Shown here one piece after another: positions 53,672 to 63,497 of a stretch of 64,000 bases of DNA. Every line of letters begins with the position of its first letter. The stretch's first letter is position 1. The DNA comes from Planctobacterium marinum (lineage in GTDB: Bacteria; Pseudomonadota; Gammaproteobacteria; Enterobacterales; Alteromonadaceae), in contig NZ_AP027272.1 of assembly GCF_036322805.1 (NCBI RefSeq), positions 3,658,001-3,722,000 on the forward strand, written 5' to 3'. A model generated the notes under the pieces. The model ran no database searches, was not told the DNA's origin, and saw only the letters and a program-made list of their open reading frames with translations. Position numbers and translations under genes: made by a program.

Positions 53672-54802
53672 TTACATCTCTTTCTGAATCATTTCGGCAA
53701 ATTCAGACAGCGGAATACTTTTTTCGGCGATGTTTTCACTGGCAACAGCCTGCGGCATACCGTAGACCACGCTGGATTTTTCATCTTGGGCCCAAATAGT
53801 GGCTCCATGAGATTTTAGTTTTTTGCACCCCTCTTTACCGTCAGCTCCCATGCCAGTAAGGATGATGCCTAACACATCTCCGCCATAAAGCCGAGCTACC
53901 GACGAGAAGGTAAGGTCAACACTGGGCTTATAAGTCACTAACTCACTGTTGTGCACGTCCGTTATGGTTATTGAAGCGCGAGAAGCCGTGCCTTCCACTA
54001 ACATTTGCCGCCCCCCCGGCGCAAGGTAAGCTACCCCCGGTGAAAGTACATCACCATCTTGCGCTTCTTTTACTCGTATTTCACAAACGTTGTTTAATCG
54101 TTCCGCAAACGCTGAGGTAAATGTCCCCGGCATGTGCTGTACTAACAATATCGGATAGGGAAAACCACCTCGAAATTTTGTCAGTATCGTTTGCAGTGCT
54201 ACAGGCCCCCCGGTTGAAGTGCCGATAACCAATATCTTGTATCGTTTACCTGACGACCTAAATGAAGTCAGAGGTTTTATTGGTGCGGCGGATTCCCTAA
54301 GGTTTGTGCCAGAAGACTCTCTTCTCTGTCTCAAAAAAGTGGTCGCTGTACTGCCACCCAGATTCGAAGAAACTGAACTTGCGCGGTAAGGACGCATGCC
54401 GATCTTTCTCGCACCGAGGGTTTTCACTCGTTGCTGCAACAGCTCTACTGCTTCTTTCCGGTCTCGTGCAATATCTTCAAAGCGCTTGGGTAGAAAGTCC
54501 ATCGCCCCAGCATCGAGAGCATCCAGTGTTGCCTGTGCACCCTCATAAGTTAGCGAGGAAAACATAATAACCGGAACAGGATTACTGCGCATGATCTCTT
54601 TTACAGCGCTGATGCCATCCATTACTGGCATTTCAATATCCATGGTAACAACGTCGGGGTTAAAGCGTTTGACTGCTTCAATCGCCTCCTTGCCATTGCG
54701 GGCATCGCCCACAACTTCAAGATCTGGGGATTGATTTAGTATTTCCGCAACACGCCGCCGAAAAAAAGTAGAATCGTCAACAACCAGAACTTTATAAGGC
54801 AT
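53672..54802 (-). CDS. cheB: Chemotaxis methylesterase CheB
   Basis: A 376-residue protein. The receiver domain (1-120) has Asp10-Asp11 and the phosphoacceptor Asp55 ([11 protein letters not shown]). A linker (about 135-185) follows. The C-terminal methylesterase has the catalytic Ser in [11 protein letters not shown], His in LVQHMPGTF and Asp in GMGADGKEG. It demethylates/deamidates receptors for adaptation. It lies 29 bp after cheA. cheR is not in the window. Confidence 0.95.
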   Translation of the reverse strand: MPYKVLVVDDSTFFRRRVAEILNQSPDLEVVGDARNGKEAIEAVKRFNPDVVTMDIEMPVMDGISAVKEIMRSNPVPVIMFSSLTYEGAQATLDALDAGAMDFLPKRFEDIARDRKEAVELLQQRVKTLGARKIGMRPYRASSVSSNLGGSTATTFLRQRRESSGTNLRESAAPIKPLTSFRSSGKRYKILVIGTSTGGPVALQTILTKFRGGFPYPILLVQHMPGTFTSAFAERLNNVCEIRVKEAQDGDVLSPGVAYLAPGGRQMLVEGTASRASITITDVHNSELVTYKPSVDLTFSSVARLYGGDVLGIILTGMGADGKEGCKKLKSHGATIWAQDEKSSVVYGMPQAVASENIAEKSIPLSEFAEMIQKEM

Positions 54803-54831
54803 TTCGGATATTCATTATTTTATACGATTAC

Positions 54832-57087
54832 CTACTTAAGCGCTTTTTTTGCGTAGCGTTTTAACAAGCTGGGAATATCCAAAATCAACGCTATACCACC
54901 GTCGCTGGTAATAGTTGCACCAGCCATACCCGGAGTTCCCTGTAACAGCGCATCAAGTGGCTTTATCACTACTTCTTCCTGCCCAATTAGAGCATCCACC
55001 ACAAACCCCACTTGCTGAGTCCCAATTTGTACCACAACAACATGACCCGAGGCTTTGTCAATCTCGCCCGGTATACGTCGCAACCACTCTCTTAAGTAAA
55101 ACAATGGGATAGCCTTAGAGCGCACTATCATGGTGAGCTGACTATCAACCGTGTTGGTCTTACTCAAATCCATATTAATTATTTCATTCACTGAAGACAG
55201 CGGAAGCGCAAACGTTTGACCACCGACAATAATCATTAAGGTTGGCAAAATAGCCAACGTTAAAGGAACCTTGATCTCAAGTCTTGTTCCTTTACCTAGT
55301 TCAGAGTCAATGCTGACGGAGCCGTTAAGCTGGTTAATTTTGGTTTTCACCACATCCATGCCTACACCACGACCAGAAATATCCGAGATCTCTGTTTTGG
55401 TAGAAAAACCAGGCGCAAATATCAGGTTGAAAGCCTCGACATCCGACATCCTTGCTGCCGCATCAGCATCTAATACACCGCGACTAATAGCGATATCTTT
55501 CAGCTTATCTGGGTCCATGCCTTTACCATCGTCGTCGATGGTTAATAATATGTGGTCGCCTTCTTGCGATGCAGCTAATGTCACCGTGCCGCGGGCTGGC
55601 TTTCCGGCAGCAACACGATCGTCCGGCATTTCAATGCCGTGATCTACTGAATTTCTTACCAAGTGAACCAATGGATCGGCCAGAGCCTCTACCAGGTTTT
55701 TATCAAGATCGGTCTCTTCTCCTTTGAGCTCCAGAGCGATATCTTTTTTCAAGCTTCGAGCCAAATCACGCACTACTCGAGGGAAACGTCCAAACACCTT
55801 TTTGATAGGCTGCATACGGGTTTTCATCACCGCACCCTGCAAATCGCCGGTTACCACATCAAGGTTTGCGATAGCTTTGGACATGTTTTCGTCATTTAAG
55901 TTAATACCCAAACTCAATAGACGATTGCGCACCAAAACCAACTCACCTACCATGTTCATAATTTGATCGAGGCGCTTGGTATCTACACGCACCGTAGTTT
56001 CTGCTGGTGGCGCTGCAGCTGCAGCTTTCTTGTCGTCTTTTTTAGCTGGGGCAGCAGCTTTTGGCGCAGGCGCTGGGGCAGCCTTAGGTGCTGGAGCAGG
56101 CGCAGCTTTGGGGGCTGGAGCAGGCGCAGCAGCTTTAGGAGCCGGTGCTGGTGCAGCGGCTTTAGGTGCCGGAGCTGGAGCCTGTGCGCTTGCTTTGCCG
56201 GGTCCTTGTCCTGAACCGTGTAATTGATCCAAAAGAGCTTCAAACTCTTCGTCAGTAATATCTTCATCGTCACCTGAGGCCGCTGGCGCGGGGGCAGGTG
56301 TTGGTGCGGGAGCTGGAGCTGGGGTAGATGCTGCTTCTGCTTCTCCCGCAAATTTACCTTTGCCGTGCAACTGATCCAGCAAAGCTTCAAATTCCTCGTC
56401 GGTGATATCTTCGTCACCACTTGCAGACGAAGCGGCCGGTGCTGTCGGCGCTGGAGCGTTCTCTACCTTACCAGGGGCGCCACCGGAACCATGCAGTTCA
56501 TCGAGAAGTTGTTCAAATTCGTCTTCAGAAATCTCATCGACACCACCATCATCTGACGAAGTAATGCTATCAGCATCGAAATCGAAAAATTCATCATCAT
56601 CATCATCGTCCGCTGCTACCGGAGTTGGTGCAGGTTCTGGAGCAGCCGCTGCTGGGGTCGATGTTAGGGTGGCATTCGCAGGCGCTTCATCAGCGGTTTC
56701 GGGCTGACTCAAACGGTGTAAAGTGTCTAATAAAGCTTGATCTGCGGCTTGCAATGGTTCTCGCGCTTTTACCAGCTCGAACATCTCCACAACGACATCT
56801 GTGGCTTGTAGAATGACGTCCATTAACTCTGGCGTTAAGCTACGTTGGCCATTACGCATGATATCAAATACGTTTTCAGCACCGTGACAGATGTCAACAA
56901 GCTCAGTTAACGACAGGAACCCTGCCCCACCTTTTACTGTGTGATAGCCCCTGAAAATTGCATTAAGCAAGTCAGAATCTTCAGGATTATTTTCCAGATC
57001 AACGAGTTGCTCTTGTAATTGTTCCAGAATTTCTCCGGCTTCCACCAGGAAGTCCTGAAGTATATCCTCGTCAACATCAAACGACAT
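54832..57087 (-). CDS. cheA: Chemotaxis histidine kinase CheA with triplicated linker motif
   Basis: A 751-residue kinase. HPt domain (1-105) has the phosphorylated His49 (FRGYHTVKGGAGF). A long low-complexity linker at about 130-365 follows, then P3 dimerisation (RVDTKRLDQIMNMVGELV), the ATPase domain (HLVRNSVDHGIE, DDGKGMD, GRGVGMDVV) and a C-terminal CheW-like P5. The linker contains three copies of a DEEFEALLDQLHG-type helix and a long Ala-Pro-Lys tract. CheA of ParC/ParP systems carries a linker region needed for polar localisation; the repeats are candidates for that element. Confidence 0.95.
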   Translation of the reverse strand: MSFDVDEDILQDFLVEAGEILEQLQEQLVDLENNPEDSDLLNAIFRGYHTVKGGAGFLSLTELVDICHGAENVFDIMRNGQRSLTPELMDVILQATDVVVEMFELVKAREPLQAADQALLDTLHRLSQPETADEAPANATLTSTPAAAAPEPAPTPVAADDDDDDEFFDFDADSITSSDDGGVDEISEDEFEQLLDELHGSGGAPGKVENAPAPTAPAASSASGDEDITDEEFEALLDQLHGKGKFAGEAEAASTPAPAPAPTPAPAPAASGDDEDITDEEFEALLDQLHGSGQGPGKASAQAPAPAPKAAAPAPAPKAAAPAPAPKAAPAPAPKAAPAPAPKAAAPAKKDDKKAAAAAPPAETTVRVDTKRLDQIMNMVGELVLVRNRLLSLGINLNDENMSKAIANLDVVTGDLQGAVMKTRMQPIKKVFGRFPRVVRDLARSLKKDIALELKGEETDLDKNLVEALADPLVHLVRNSVDHGIEMPDDRVAAGKPARGTVTLAASQEGDHILLTIDDDGKGMDPDKLKDIAISRGVLDADAAARMSDVEAFNLIFAPGFSTKTEISDISGRGVGMDVVKTKINQLNGSVSIDSELGKGTRLEIKVPLTLAILPTLMIIVGGQTFALPLSSVNEIINMDLSKTNTVDSQLTMIVRSKAIPLFYLREWLRRIPGEIDKASGHVVVVQIGTQQVGFVVDALIGQEEVVIKPLDALLQGTPGMAGATITSDGGIALILDIPSLLKRYAKKALK
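55998..56540. repeat. CheA linker repeats: three acidic helices plus an Ala/Pro tract
   Basis: Three related blocks of about 45-50 bp (near 56491-56535, 56361-56411 and 56215-56262) encode EDEFEQLLDELHG, DEEFEALLDQLHG and DEEFEALLDQLHG, each followed by Gly/Lys and a Pro/Ala spacer. Between 55998 and 56195 lies a repetitive Ala-Pro-Lys tract made of APAPKAA-type units. Confidence 0.85.
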
Positions 57088-57101
57088 GCATTAACTCCAC
57101 A

Positions 57102-57860
57102 TTAAAAACCTAAGCTTGAAAGCAAATCATCAACGTCATCTTGTCCCTGGACAACATCGTCTCTGTTTTCGGCATCAATGATTGGCCCCTCTGCTTCACT
57201 GGCTCCCACTTTCTTGGGTTTGCTCGTTTCGTCCACAACCTTTTTCAGTTCAGATTCTGGTTCACCGAACACAGTAAGCATGTTAACCAAGCTATCTTCA
57301 ACTTCTTTAACCAGTTGAATTACTCTACGTATCACCTGGCCAGTTAGATCCTGATAGCCCTGCGCCATGAGAACCTCAGTTAATAAATCGTTCAATTGCG
57401 AAGAATCTTTACTGGCTTGTTCCAAAAAACTGTCAAGTTCGTGGCATAGAGACTTAAATTCACCCAATTCCAGTTGACGCGTCATCAACTTTTTCCACTC
57501 GGGGAGGATATGACCGATGCTGCTATTGATCTTTTCGGCGATCGGCATACTTGACTCAACAGCATCCATTGTGCGGTTGGCAGCTTGCTCCGTCGTTTCG
57601 ATCACATAATTCAGGCGAGTTTGTGCATCAGGAATATCTTCATTGGCAAGATCCACAATCCTCGAATCAATGTTGAAGGTATTGAGTGAATCATGAAGCT
57701 GTCTGGTAAGCTTACCGACCTCGGCAAACAACTCCATAGAATCCTGTATTTTACTGGCTTCTAGCAGTGCCCTTGCCGCTTCATTGTCCCCTTGCTCCAA
57801 AAACGCCACAAGTTGTTTGGCATCTTTAAGCGATATGGGAGAGCTCTTATCATTAGTCAT
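57102..57860 (-). CDS. cheZ: CheY-P phosphatase CheZ
   Basis: A 252-residue mostly helical protein with the CheZ core VLMAQGYQDLTGQVIRRVI (catalytic Gln in the QDLTGQ segment) and a C-terminal CheY-binding peptide (QDDVDDLLSSLGF). It dephosphorylates CheY. It lies between cheY and cheA, the usual order for gammaproteobacteria. Confidence 0.95.
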   Translation of the reverse strand: MTNDKSSPISLKDAKQLVAFLEQGDNEAARALLEASKIQDSMELFAEVGKLTRQLHDSLNTFNIDSRIVDLANEDIPDAQTRLNYVIETTEQAANRTMDAVESSMPIAEKINSSIGHILPEWKKLMTRQLELGEFKSLCHELDSFLEQASKDSSQLNDLLTEVLMAQGYQDLTGQVIRRVIQLVKEVEDSLVNMLTVFGEPESELKKVVDETSKPKKVGASEAEGPIIDAENRDDVVQGQDDVDDLLSSLGF

Positions 57861-57894
57861 TTCAGCTCCTTTTTACTATCAGGACTGTCCTGAA

Positions 57895-58278
57895 CTAACC
57901 AAGACGCTCAAAAATTTTGTCGAGCTTTTCTTTGAGAGTTGCAGCAGTAAAAGGCTTAACAACGTAACCGTTTACACCTGCCTGCGCTGCCGCGACTATC
58001 TGTTCTTTTTTGGCTTCAGCAGTAACCATCAATACTGGTGTGTGTTTCAGCTTGTCGTCAGCTCGAATTGCGCGAAGCAAATCGATACCTTGCATGCCTG
58101 GCATATTCCAGTCAGTTACCACAAAATCAAAATCACCTTGTTGCAACATCGGCAGAGCAGTACTACCGTCGTCAGCTTCCTGAACGTTGGTAAAACCAAG
58201 GTCTTTCAACAAGTTTTTGATTATTCGTCTCATTGTAGAAAAGTCATCAACAACGAGAATTTTCATGTTTTTATCCAA
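57895..58278 (-). CDS. cheY: Chemotaxis response regulator CheY
   Basis: A 127-residue single receiver domain: [17 protein letters not shown], the phosphoacceptor Asp in [12 protein letters not shown], the Thr/Ala switch (MVTAEAK) and [13 protein letters not shown]. It binds FliM to switch the motor. The start is uncertain: TTG 58278 has GGAGG 5 bases upstream and gives [15 protein letters not shown] 58266 is the conservative alternative. Confidence 0.93.
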   Translation of the reverse strand: MDKNMKILVVDDFSTMRRIIKNLLKDLGFTNVQEADDGSTALPMLQQGDFDFVVTDWNMPGMQGIDLLRAIRADDKLKHTPVLMVTAEAKKEQIVAAAQAGVNGYVVKPFTAATLKEKLDKIFERLG

Positions 58279-58321
58279 AACTGCCTCCAGTGAGGATTCG
58301 ATCAAATTTTATTATTATACG

Positions 58322-59047
58322 CTATCCAGCTTGCCATGCCTGCATTCTGGACTTTAATCTTAGCATAGCCTGACTATGAATTTGACTCACTCTGGATTCG
58401 CTAACATCCAGTACTTCGCCAATTTCTCTTAGATTCAGTTCTTCATCATAGTACAGAGACAATACAATTGCCTCTCGTTCCGGTAAAGTCGTTATGGCAT
58501 TCGCTAAGGCTTTTTGAAAAGACCCTTCCATCAAATCATCAAAAGGGGTGTTTTCCCCCTTATTTTTGTCTGTTGTCAGGACATCTTCGGTAACGCCTAG
58601 ATCCTCGATACCAATGATTTTTCCAGCATTCACTTCAGATAACATTTGGTGATAATCTGCCAGAGAAACTTGCATTTTTTCTGCGACGTCGACATCTTTA
58701 GCATCGCCACCAGTTTCCCGCTCTACCTCAGAAATCGCCTCAGCAATAGCGCGACCATTTTTATGAACAGAGCGCGGAGTCCAGTCACCTTTGCGAATTT
58801 CATCCAGCATCGCGCCACGGATACGAATACCTGCGAATGTTTCAAAACTGGCACCTTTGCTGCCATCAAAATTACGGGATGCCTCTAGTAGACCGATCAT
58901 GCCGGCCTGAATAAGATCTTCGACTAATACACTCGCGGGTAACCGAGCCATTAGATGGTGAGCAATACGCTTGACAAGTGGGGCGTGCTTTTCCACTAGC
59001 AGCCTTTTATCGTCATGTTGTTTGTAAGCGTTTGCTTTACTGTTCAC
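58322..59047 (-). CDS. fliA: Flagellar sigma factor FliA (sigma-28)
   Basis: A 241-residue sigma-70-family protein with region 2 (LVEDLIQAGMIGLLEASRNFD, FETFAGIRIRGAMLDEIRKGDW), region 3 and region 4 (LPEREAIVLSLYYDEELNLREIGEVLDVSESRVSQIH; positions about 186-220). It drives late flagellar and chemotaxis genes. It overlaps flhG by 4 bp. Confidence 0.96.
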   Translation of the reverse strand: MNSKANAYKQHDDKRLLVEKHAPLVKRIAHHLMARLPASVLVEDLIQAGMIGLLEASRNFDGSKGASFETFAGIRIRGAMLDEIRKGDWTPRSVHKNGRAIAEAISEVERETGGDAKDVDVAEKMQVSLADYHQMLSEVNAGKIIGIEDLGVTEDVLTTDKNKGENTPFDDLMEGSFQKALANAITTLPEREAIVLSLYYDEELNLREIGEVLDVSESRVSQIHSQAMLRLKSRMQAWQAG

Positions 59048-59910
59048 CCTTGATTACTCGCTGCCTGTCTATTCACTAGTTGTTCAATAAAAAATTCCAG
59101 ATGACCACCGGGCTGAGCGGGGACCGGCCACGAAAGAGCTTGTTTGGCCAGGTGAGTTATGGCAAGTGCAGCTGGTGAGCCGGGGAATACATCGACAATA
59201 GCTTTCTGCTTACGCACCGCTTTGCGAATGTTCTCATCGTAAGGTACGGTTGCTACCAATTCCAAAGCTACATCGAGGAAGCGGTTGGTTACCTTAGACA
59301 GCTTGGCGAACAACTCTTGCCCTTCTCTGGGACTGCGCACCATATTGGCAACCACTTTAAATTTGAATACACCGTGATCACGATTAAGGATTTTCATCAG
59401 AGCGTAAGCGTCAGTAAGTGACGTAGGTTCGTTACACACCACTAGCATGATGTCTTGCGAAGCACGGGAAAAACTCAGAACCATATCTGAGATACCCGCT
59501 GCAGTATCCACAAGTAATACATCAATGGGAATTTTCAACTCACTGAAGGCTCGGATCAGACCAGCGTGTTCTGTAGGTGACAGCTCCGCCATATTTTTGG
59601 TGCCGGATGTGGCGGGGGCGATCAATATGCCGTGAGGACCTTCGATAAGGATATCTTCAAGACTACATTCTCCAGCAAGCACGTGAGAAATGTTCTTACC
59701 CACGCGCAACCCCAGCATTACATCGACATTAGCCAAGCCTAAGTCCGCGTCCAGTACCAAGACCTTTTTACCTAATTTGGCCATGGCAATCGCCGTATTT
59801 AGGGTTACATTGGTTTTTCCAACGCCCCCTTTACCACCGGTAACAGCAATTACTTTTGTTAAATTATTTCGGCTCATTTTTCTTAAACTACTCGCCTGGT
59901 CTTCAATCAT
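59044..59910 (-). CDS. flhG: Flagellar number regulator FlhG (FleN), MinD-like ATPase
   Basis: A 288-residue ParA/MinD-family ATPase: VTGGKGGVGKTNVTLN, LDADLGLANVDVMLG and VDTAAGISDMVLSF. The N-terminal basic stretch (SSLRKMSRNN) precedes the ATPase domain. With FlhF it sets number and polar placement of flagella. It overlaps flhF and fliA by 4 bp each. Confidence 0.95.
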   Translation of the reverse strand: MIEDQASSLRKMSRNNLTKVIAVTGGKGGVGKTNVTLNTAIAMAKLGKKVLVLDADLGLANVDVMLGLRVGKNISHVLAGECSLEDILIEGPHGILIAPATSGTKNMAELSPTEHAGLIRAFSELKIPIDVLLVDTAAGISDMVLSFSRASQDIMLVVCNEPTSLTDAYALMKILNRDHGVFKFKVVANMVRSPREGQELFAKLSKVTNRFLDVALELVATVPYDENIRKAVRKQKAIVDVFPGSPAALAITHLAKQALSWPVPAQPGGHLEFFIEQLVNRQAASNQG

Positions 59911-61289
59911 ACTGCCACTGCTGAATGAACTGTTTTCTGCTTAGCAGTATGCGGTAATTCGTATTTCTTATAAAGCTTCGCAGCTAAAGATACAATATAC
60001 TTCGCATCCGCTATTTTTATATCTTCTGGAACCTTTTGTCCATCGGTCAAATAGGCTACCGGTAATCTTTCTTGTATTGCGACACTTATCGCTTCACCTA
60101 AAGAGAAGCATTCATCAATTTTGGTAAAGATACAACCTTGAACGGGCATTTTATTGTAAATACGCAAAGTATGTTCCATAACATGTCTTTGTGTATTTGC
60201 CTGCAACACCATGTACATTTTGATATTAGCACAAGATGTTTCATTTAAGGTATCTAACTGTTTGATTAATCGCGTATCTCTCTGCCCAAATCCAGCAGTA
60301 TCAATCAATACTAACCTTTTATTCCTAAATTGATATAAAACGTCTGACAACTCTTGTGCGTTTGCCGCTTTTTTAACCGAGCAGCCAATTATTTTACCGT
60401 AAGTAGCCAACTGCTCGAATGCCGCAATACGATAACTGTCAATAGTCACTAATGCTACCTGATCGGCACCATAACGTTTGGCATACTGCGCCGCTAACTT
60501 TGCAATTGTCGTAGTTTTGCCGGTACCAGTTGGTCCCATAAAAGCCATTACGCCACTTTGGGTCAGAATATCGTTGCGGGTGGTCTTAAGTCTATTAGCC
60601 AATAGTTTTAGAATGAATAGCCATGCCTCCCGCTCATTTGCACTCTCGGGCGCGTAAGACACTACATCTTCGGCAAGCTCGGAACACACGCCCATGGCTT
60701 CCAGTCGGTCCACCAAATAAGATTGCAGTGGATGCCCTCTGCGCTGTTCTTGTTTTAATAACCCCCCCACCTGAAATTGAAGCACATTTCTCAAAGAGCG
60801 AAGCTCCTCCTGAATAGATTGGATGGCCTTGTCACCATTTTGAAGCCCGGCCGAAGCGGTAGGTTTAACAGCATGGGCTTGAGCCTCTTGCTCAGGAGGT
60901 ACTGTAGATGCACTGGCCATAGCAGGAGCAGGTTCAACTTTACCCGGCGCAGCTCTTTTGGAGTAAGTCGTGCTCTCAGGTTCGGTTATGGCGCTACCGG
61001 CTCCTTGTTTTTCCAGTAATTCTTTAAGGCTATCGGCGCCAGAGTCACCAATAATTTCGCTCAATGTGGGCGTACCATTTCCGGTCGGCTTTTTAAGGGA
61101 TGGTATCGCTATTGAAGCATCAAACTTCTCCGCAGGCTTTTTAACGGGTTCGTTATCATAGGCGGCAACTATTTCTACGCCGTCTGCCACTTTCTTATTT
61201 GACATGATTACGGCATCACCGCCCAATTCAGCTTTAACCTCGTTTAAAGCCTCATGCATGGTTTTTGCAAAGAATCGTCTGATTTTCAT
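59907..61289 (-). CDS. flhF: Flagellar SRP-type GTPase FlhF
   Basis: A 460-residue protein with an N-terminal B domain (KIRRFFAKTMHEALNEVKAEL), a variable linker and the SRP-like NG domain: GPTGTGKTTTIAKLAAQY, VTIDSYRIAAFEQL, LIDTAGFGQRD and FTKIDEC. It recruits the first flagellar components to the cell pole. It lies 27 bp after flhA. Confidence 0.96.
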   Translation of the reverse strand: MKIRRFFAKTMHEALNEVKAELGGDAVIMSNKKVADGVEIVAAYDNEPVKKPAEKFDASIAIPSLKKPTGNGTPTLSEIIGDSGADSLKELLEKQGAGSAITEPESTTYSKRAAPGKVEPAPAMASASTVPPEQEAQAHAVKPTASAGLQNGDKAIQSIQEELRSLRNVLQFQVGGLLKQEQRRGHPLQSYLVDRLEAMGVCSELAEDVVSYAPESANEREAWLFILKLLANRLKTTRNDILTQSGVMAFMGPTGTGKTTTIAKLAAQYAKRYGADQVALVTIDSYRIAAFEQLATYGKIIGCSVKKAANAQELSDVLYQFRNKRLVLIDTAGFGQRDTRLIKQLDTLNETSCANIKMYMVLQANTQRHVMEHTLRIYNKMPVQGCIFTKIDECFSLGEAISVAIQERLPVAYLTDGQKVPEDIKIADAKYIVSLAAKLYKKYELPHTAKQKTVHSAVAV

Positions 61290-61316
61290 CTCATCACCTC
61301 AAGTATTGGTGCTCTG

Positions 61317-63416
61317 TTATTGTCCTATAGCACTGACAATTTTAATTTGTTTGTCGTCAGGAACTTCTTGATAAGAGACCACATGCAAGCCTTGTACCAC
61401 ATGTTTTAGAAATCTTGAGAGTACTGGTCTCAACATACCAGATGTCAATAACACGGCTGGCTCTCCCGCCATCTCCTGTTGCTGTGACGCCTGATTCAAA
61501 GACTTCTGTAAATTCTCTGCCAGGCCAGGTTCTATGCCGGCTCCATCCTGTCCACCTGCCTGTAAAGACTGATGTAACATTTGCTCAAGTTCAGGTGAAA
61601 GTGTTATTACAGGGATTTCTTTCGCACCACCATTTATTTCCTGGATAATCAGACGTTTCAAGGCAATTCTCACCGCAGAAACTAAAACGTCAGGATCTTG
61701 ACTCTTAATGCCATACTCAGAAAGTGTCTGGATGATGGTGCGCATGTCGCGGATAGGTACCCCTTCATAAAGTAAGGTCTGCAAAACTTTAACCACGGTG
61801 CTCAGCGGTAAAATATCTGGTACCAGCCCCTCAACCAGTTTGGGATTAGATTTGGACAACATATCCAACAGCTGTTGTACTTCTTCATAGCCCAATAATT
61901 GATAAGCATTATTAGTTAATAATTGACTCAAGTGCGTGGCTACGACGGTAGCTGCGTCCACTACCGTGTACCCTAATGTTTGTGCGTGTTCACGCTGTGA
62001 GGGCTTTATCCAAAGCGCATCCAGGCCAAATGCCGGATCTTTAGTTTTAGTGCCATTTAAATTGCCAAATACCTGTCCGGGGTTAATAGCCATCTCTTCA
62101 TCGTGATGAATATCAGCCTCGCCAACGTTCACCCCCATCATAGAAATCGTGTAGTTATTCGGAGTCAGGTCGAGGTTATCTCTGATATGTACTGGCGGAA
62201 TCAAAAAGCCTAATTCCTGAGAAAGCTTCTTACGCACCCCCTTGATGCGCGTCAATAGTTCGCCACCTTGTGACTTATCCACTAAGGGAATCAAGCGATA
62301 ACCCACTTCCAATCCTATGGTGTCGACCTGTTGCACGTCATCCCAACCTAACTCTTTAACCTCTGTCGGTTGAGGCGCCACATCAGATTTCTTCTCGATA
62401 GTCTTGGGTTTTTCTGCTTCTTTTTTGGCGCGATATTGTTGATAAAAGGCATAGCCGCCAATCGCAAAACTGAACCCAAGAAATGCCAGGTGCGGCATGC
62501 CAGGGACAATACCCATGACGAATAAAATACCTGCGGTAACATAAAGTGCACGTGGATTTCCCAGCTGAGTTGATAACTCGCTGCTCATTTCCTGGGTTTC
62601 ATTTTCACGGGTTACGATAATAGCCGTTGCGACCGACAACAAAAGGCTGGGTATCTGAGCTACCAGCCCATCACCAATAGTGAGCAAGGTGTAAATTTCA
62701 ACTGCATCACCAAAACTCAAATCATGCTGTATCATGCCTATAAACAAACCACCAACGATGTTAATGAGCATGATAAACAAACCTGCAATGGCGTCTCCTT
62801 TTACGAATTTTGAAGCACCATCCATAGAACCATAAAAATCAGCCTCCGCTGTAATTTCTTCACGACGCTTGCGCGCTTCATCAGAATCAATATAACCGGC
62901 GTTCAGGTCAGCATCGATTGCCATCTGCTTACCAGGCATAGCATCTAGGGTAAAGCGAGCACTTACTTCAGATATTCTTCCCGCACCTGCTGTTACCACT
63001 TTAAAGTTAATGATCAGAAGTATGGCGAATACCACAATACCAACTGCAAAGTTACCACCGATTACCACTTCACCAAATGCTTCGATCACTTTACCAGCAG
63101 CATCTCCTCCCTCGTGACCTTCAAGTAAAACGACACGAGTCGATGCAATGTTAAGGGCCAGTCGCAATACGGTGGCAATCAACAACACCAATGGGAATAT
63201 ACCGAAGTCCACTGGCTTTTGTGTGAACACACACACCAGAATAACAATAAGGGACAGTGCAATATTAAAACTGAATAAGATATCCAACAAGAACGCTGGC
63301 ATGGGCAGGATGACCATACCCATAATGGCCAAAAGCACCATGGGAGTGCCTAAACCTGTGGTGATCTCTTTTAATTTGTTCTGGTCGATGCGATTAAAAT
63401 AGGTGGCAACTGACAT
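61317..63416 (-). CDS. flhA: Flagellar export gate protein FlhA
   Basis: A 699-residue protein with eight N-terminal membrane helices (about 20-325), the FHIPEP-family cytoplasmic loop (GRISEVSARFTLDAMPGKQMAIDADLN; positions about 143-170) and a C-terminal cytoplasmic domain (about 360-695). It is the export-gate subunit of the flagellar type III apparatus. A sigma-54-type promoter lies just upstream. Confidence 0.96.
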   Translation of the reverse strand: MSVATYFNRIDQNKLKEITTGLGTPMVLLAIMGMVILPMPAFLLDILFSFNIALSLIVILVCVFTQKPVDFGIFPLVLLIATVLRLALNIASTRVVLLEGHEGGDAAGKVIEAFGEVVIGGNFAVGIVVFAILLIINFKVVTAGAGRISEVSARFTLDAMPGKQMAIDADLNAGYIDSDEARKRREEITAEADFYGSMDGASKFVKGDAIAGLFIMLINIVGGLFIGMIQHDLSFGDAVEIYTLLTIGDGLVAQIPSLLLSVATAIIVTRENETQEMSSELSTQLGNPRALYVTAGILFVMGIVPGMPHLAFLGFSFAIGGYAFYQQYRAKKEAEKPKTIEKKSDVAPQPTEVKELGWDDVQQVDTIGLEVGYRLIPLVDKSQGGELLTRIKGVRKKLSQELGFLIPPVHIRDNLDLTPNNYTISMMGVNVGEADIHHDEEMAINPGQVFGNLNGTKTKDPAFGLDALWIKPSQREHAQTLGYTVVDAATVVATHLSQLLTNNAYQLLGYEEVQQLLDMLSKSNPKLVEGLVPDILPLSTVVKVLQTLLYEGVPIRDMRTIIQTLSEYGIKSQDPDVLVSAVRIALKRLIIQEINGGAKEIPVITLSPELEQMLHQSLQAGGQDGAGIEPGLAENLQKSLNQASQQQEMAGEPAVLLTSGMLRPVLSRFLKHVVQGLHVVSYQEVPDDKQIKIVSAIGQ

Positions 63417-63454
63417 ATCTACGTGTTAATTATTTGACGGAACTGCAAGAGTTC

Positions 63455-63471
63455 AGCAATTAACAGGCCAA
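63455..63471 (-). promoter_or_regulatory. Sigma-54 (RpoN) promoter upstream of flhA
   Basis: Minus-strand TTGGCCTGTTAATTGCT matches the -24/-12 consensus TTGGCACG-N4-TTGCA: GG and GC are exactly 10 bases apart and only three bases in the core differ. It is 39 bp upstream of the flhA ATG, in the 81-bp flhB-flhA gap. RpoN control of flhA is known in polar-flagellated gammaproteobacteria. Confidence 0.65.
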
Positions 63472-63497
63472 TATGAATTTTTCATGGTCAAAAATAA

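Noticed and set aside
55963-56707. Several long open frames opposite cheA rich in Ala, Arg or Ser
   Set aside because: They are by-products of the repetitive Ala/Pro linker of cheA in other frames.
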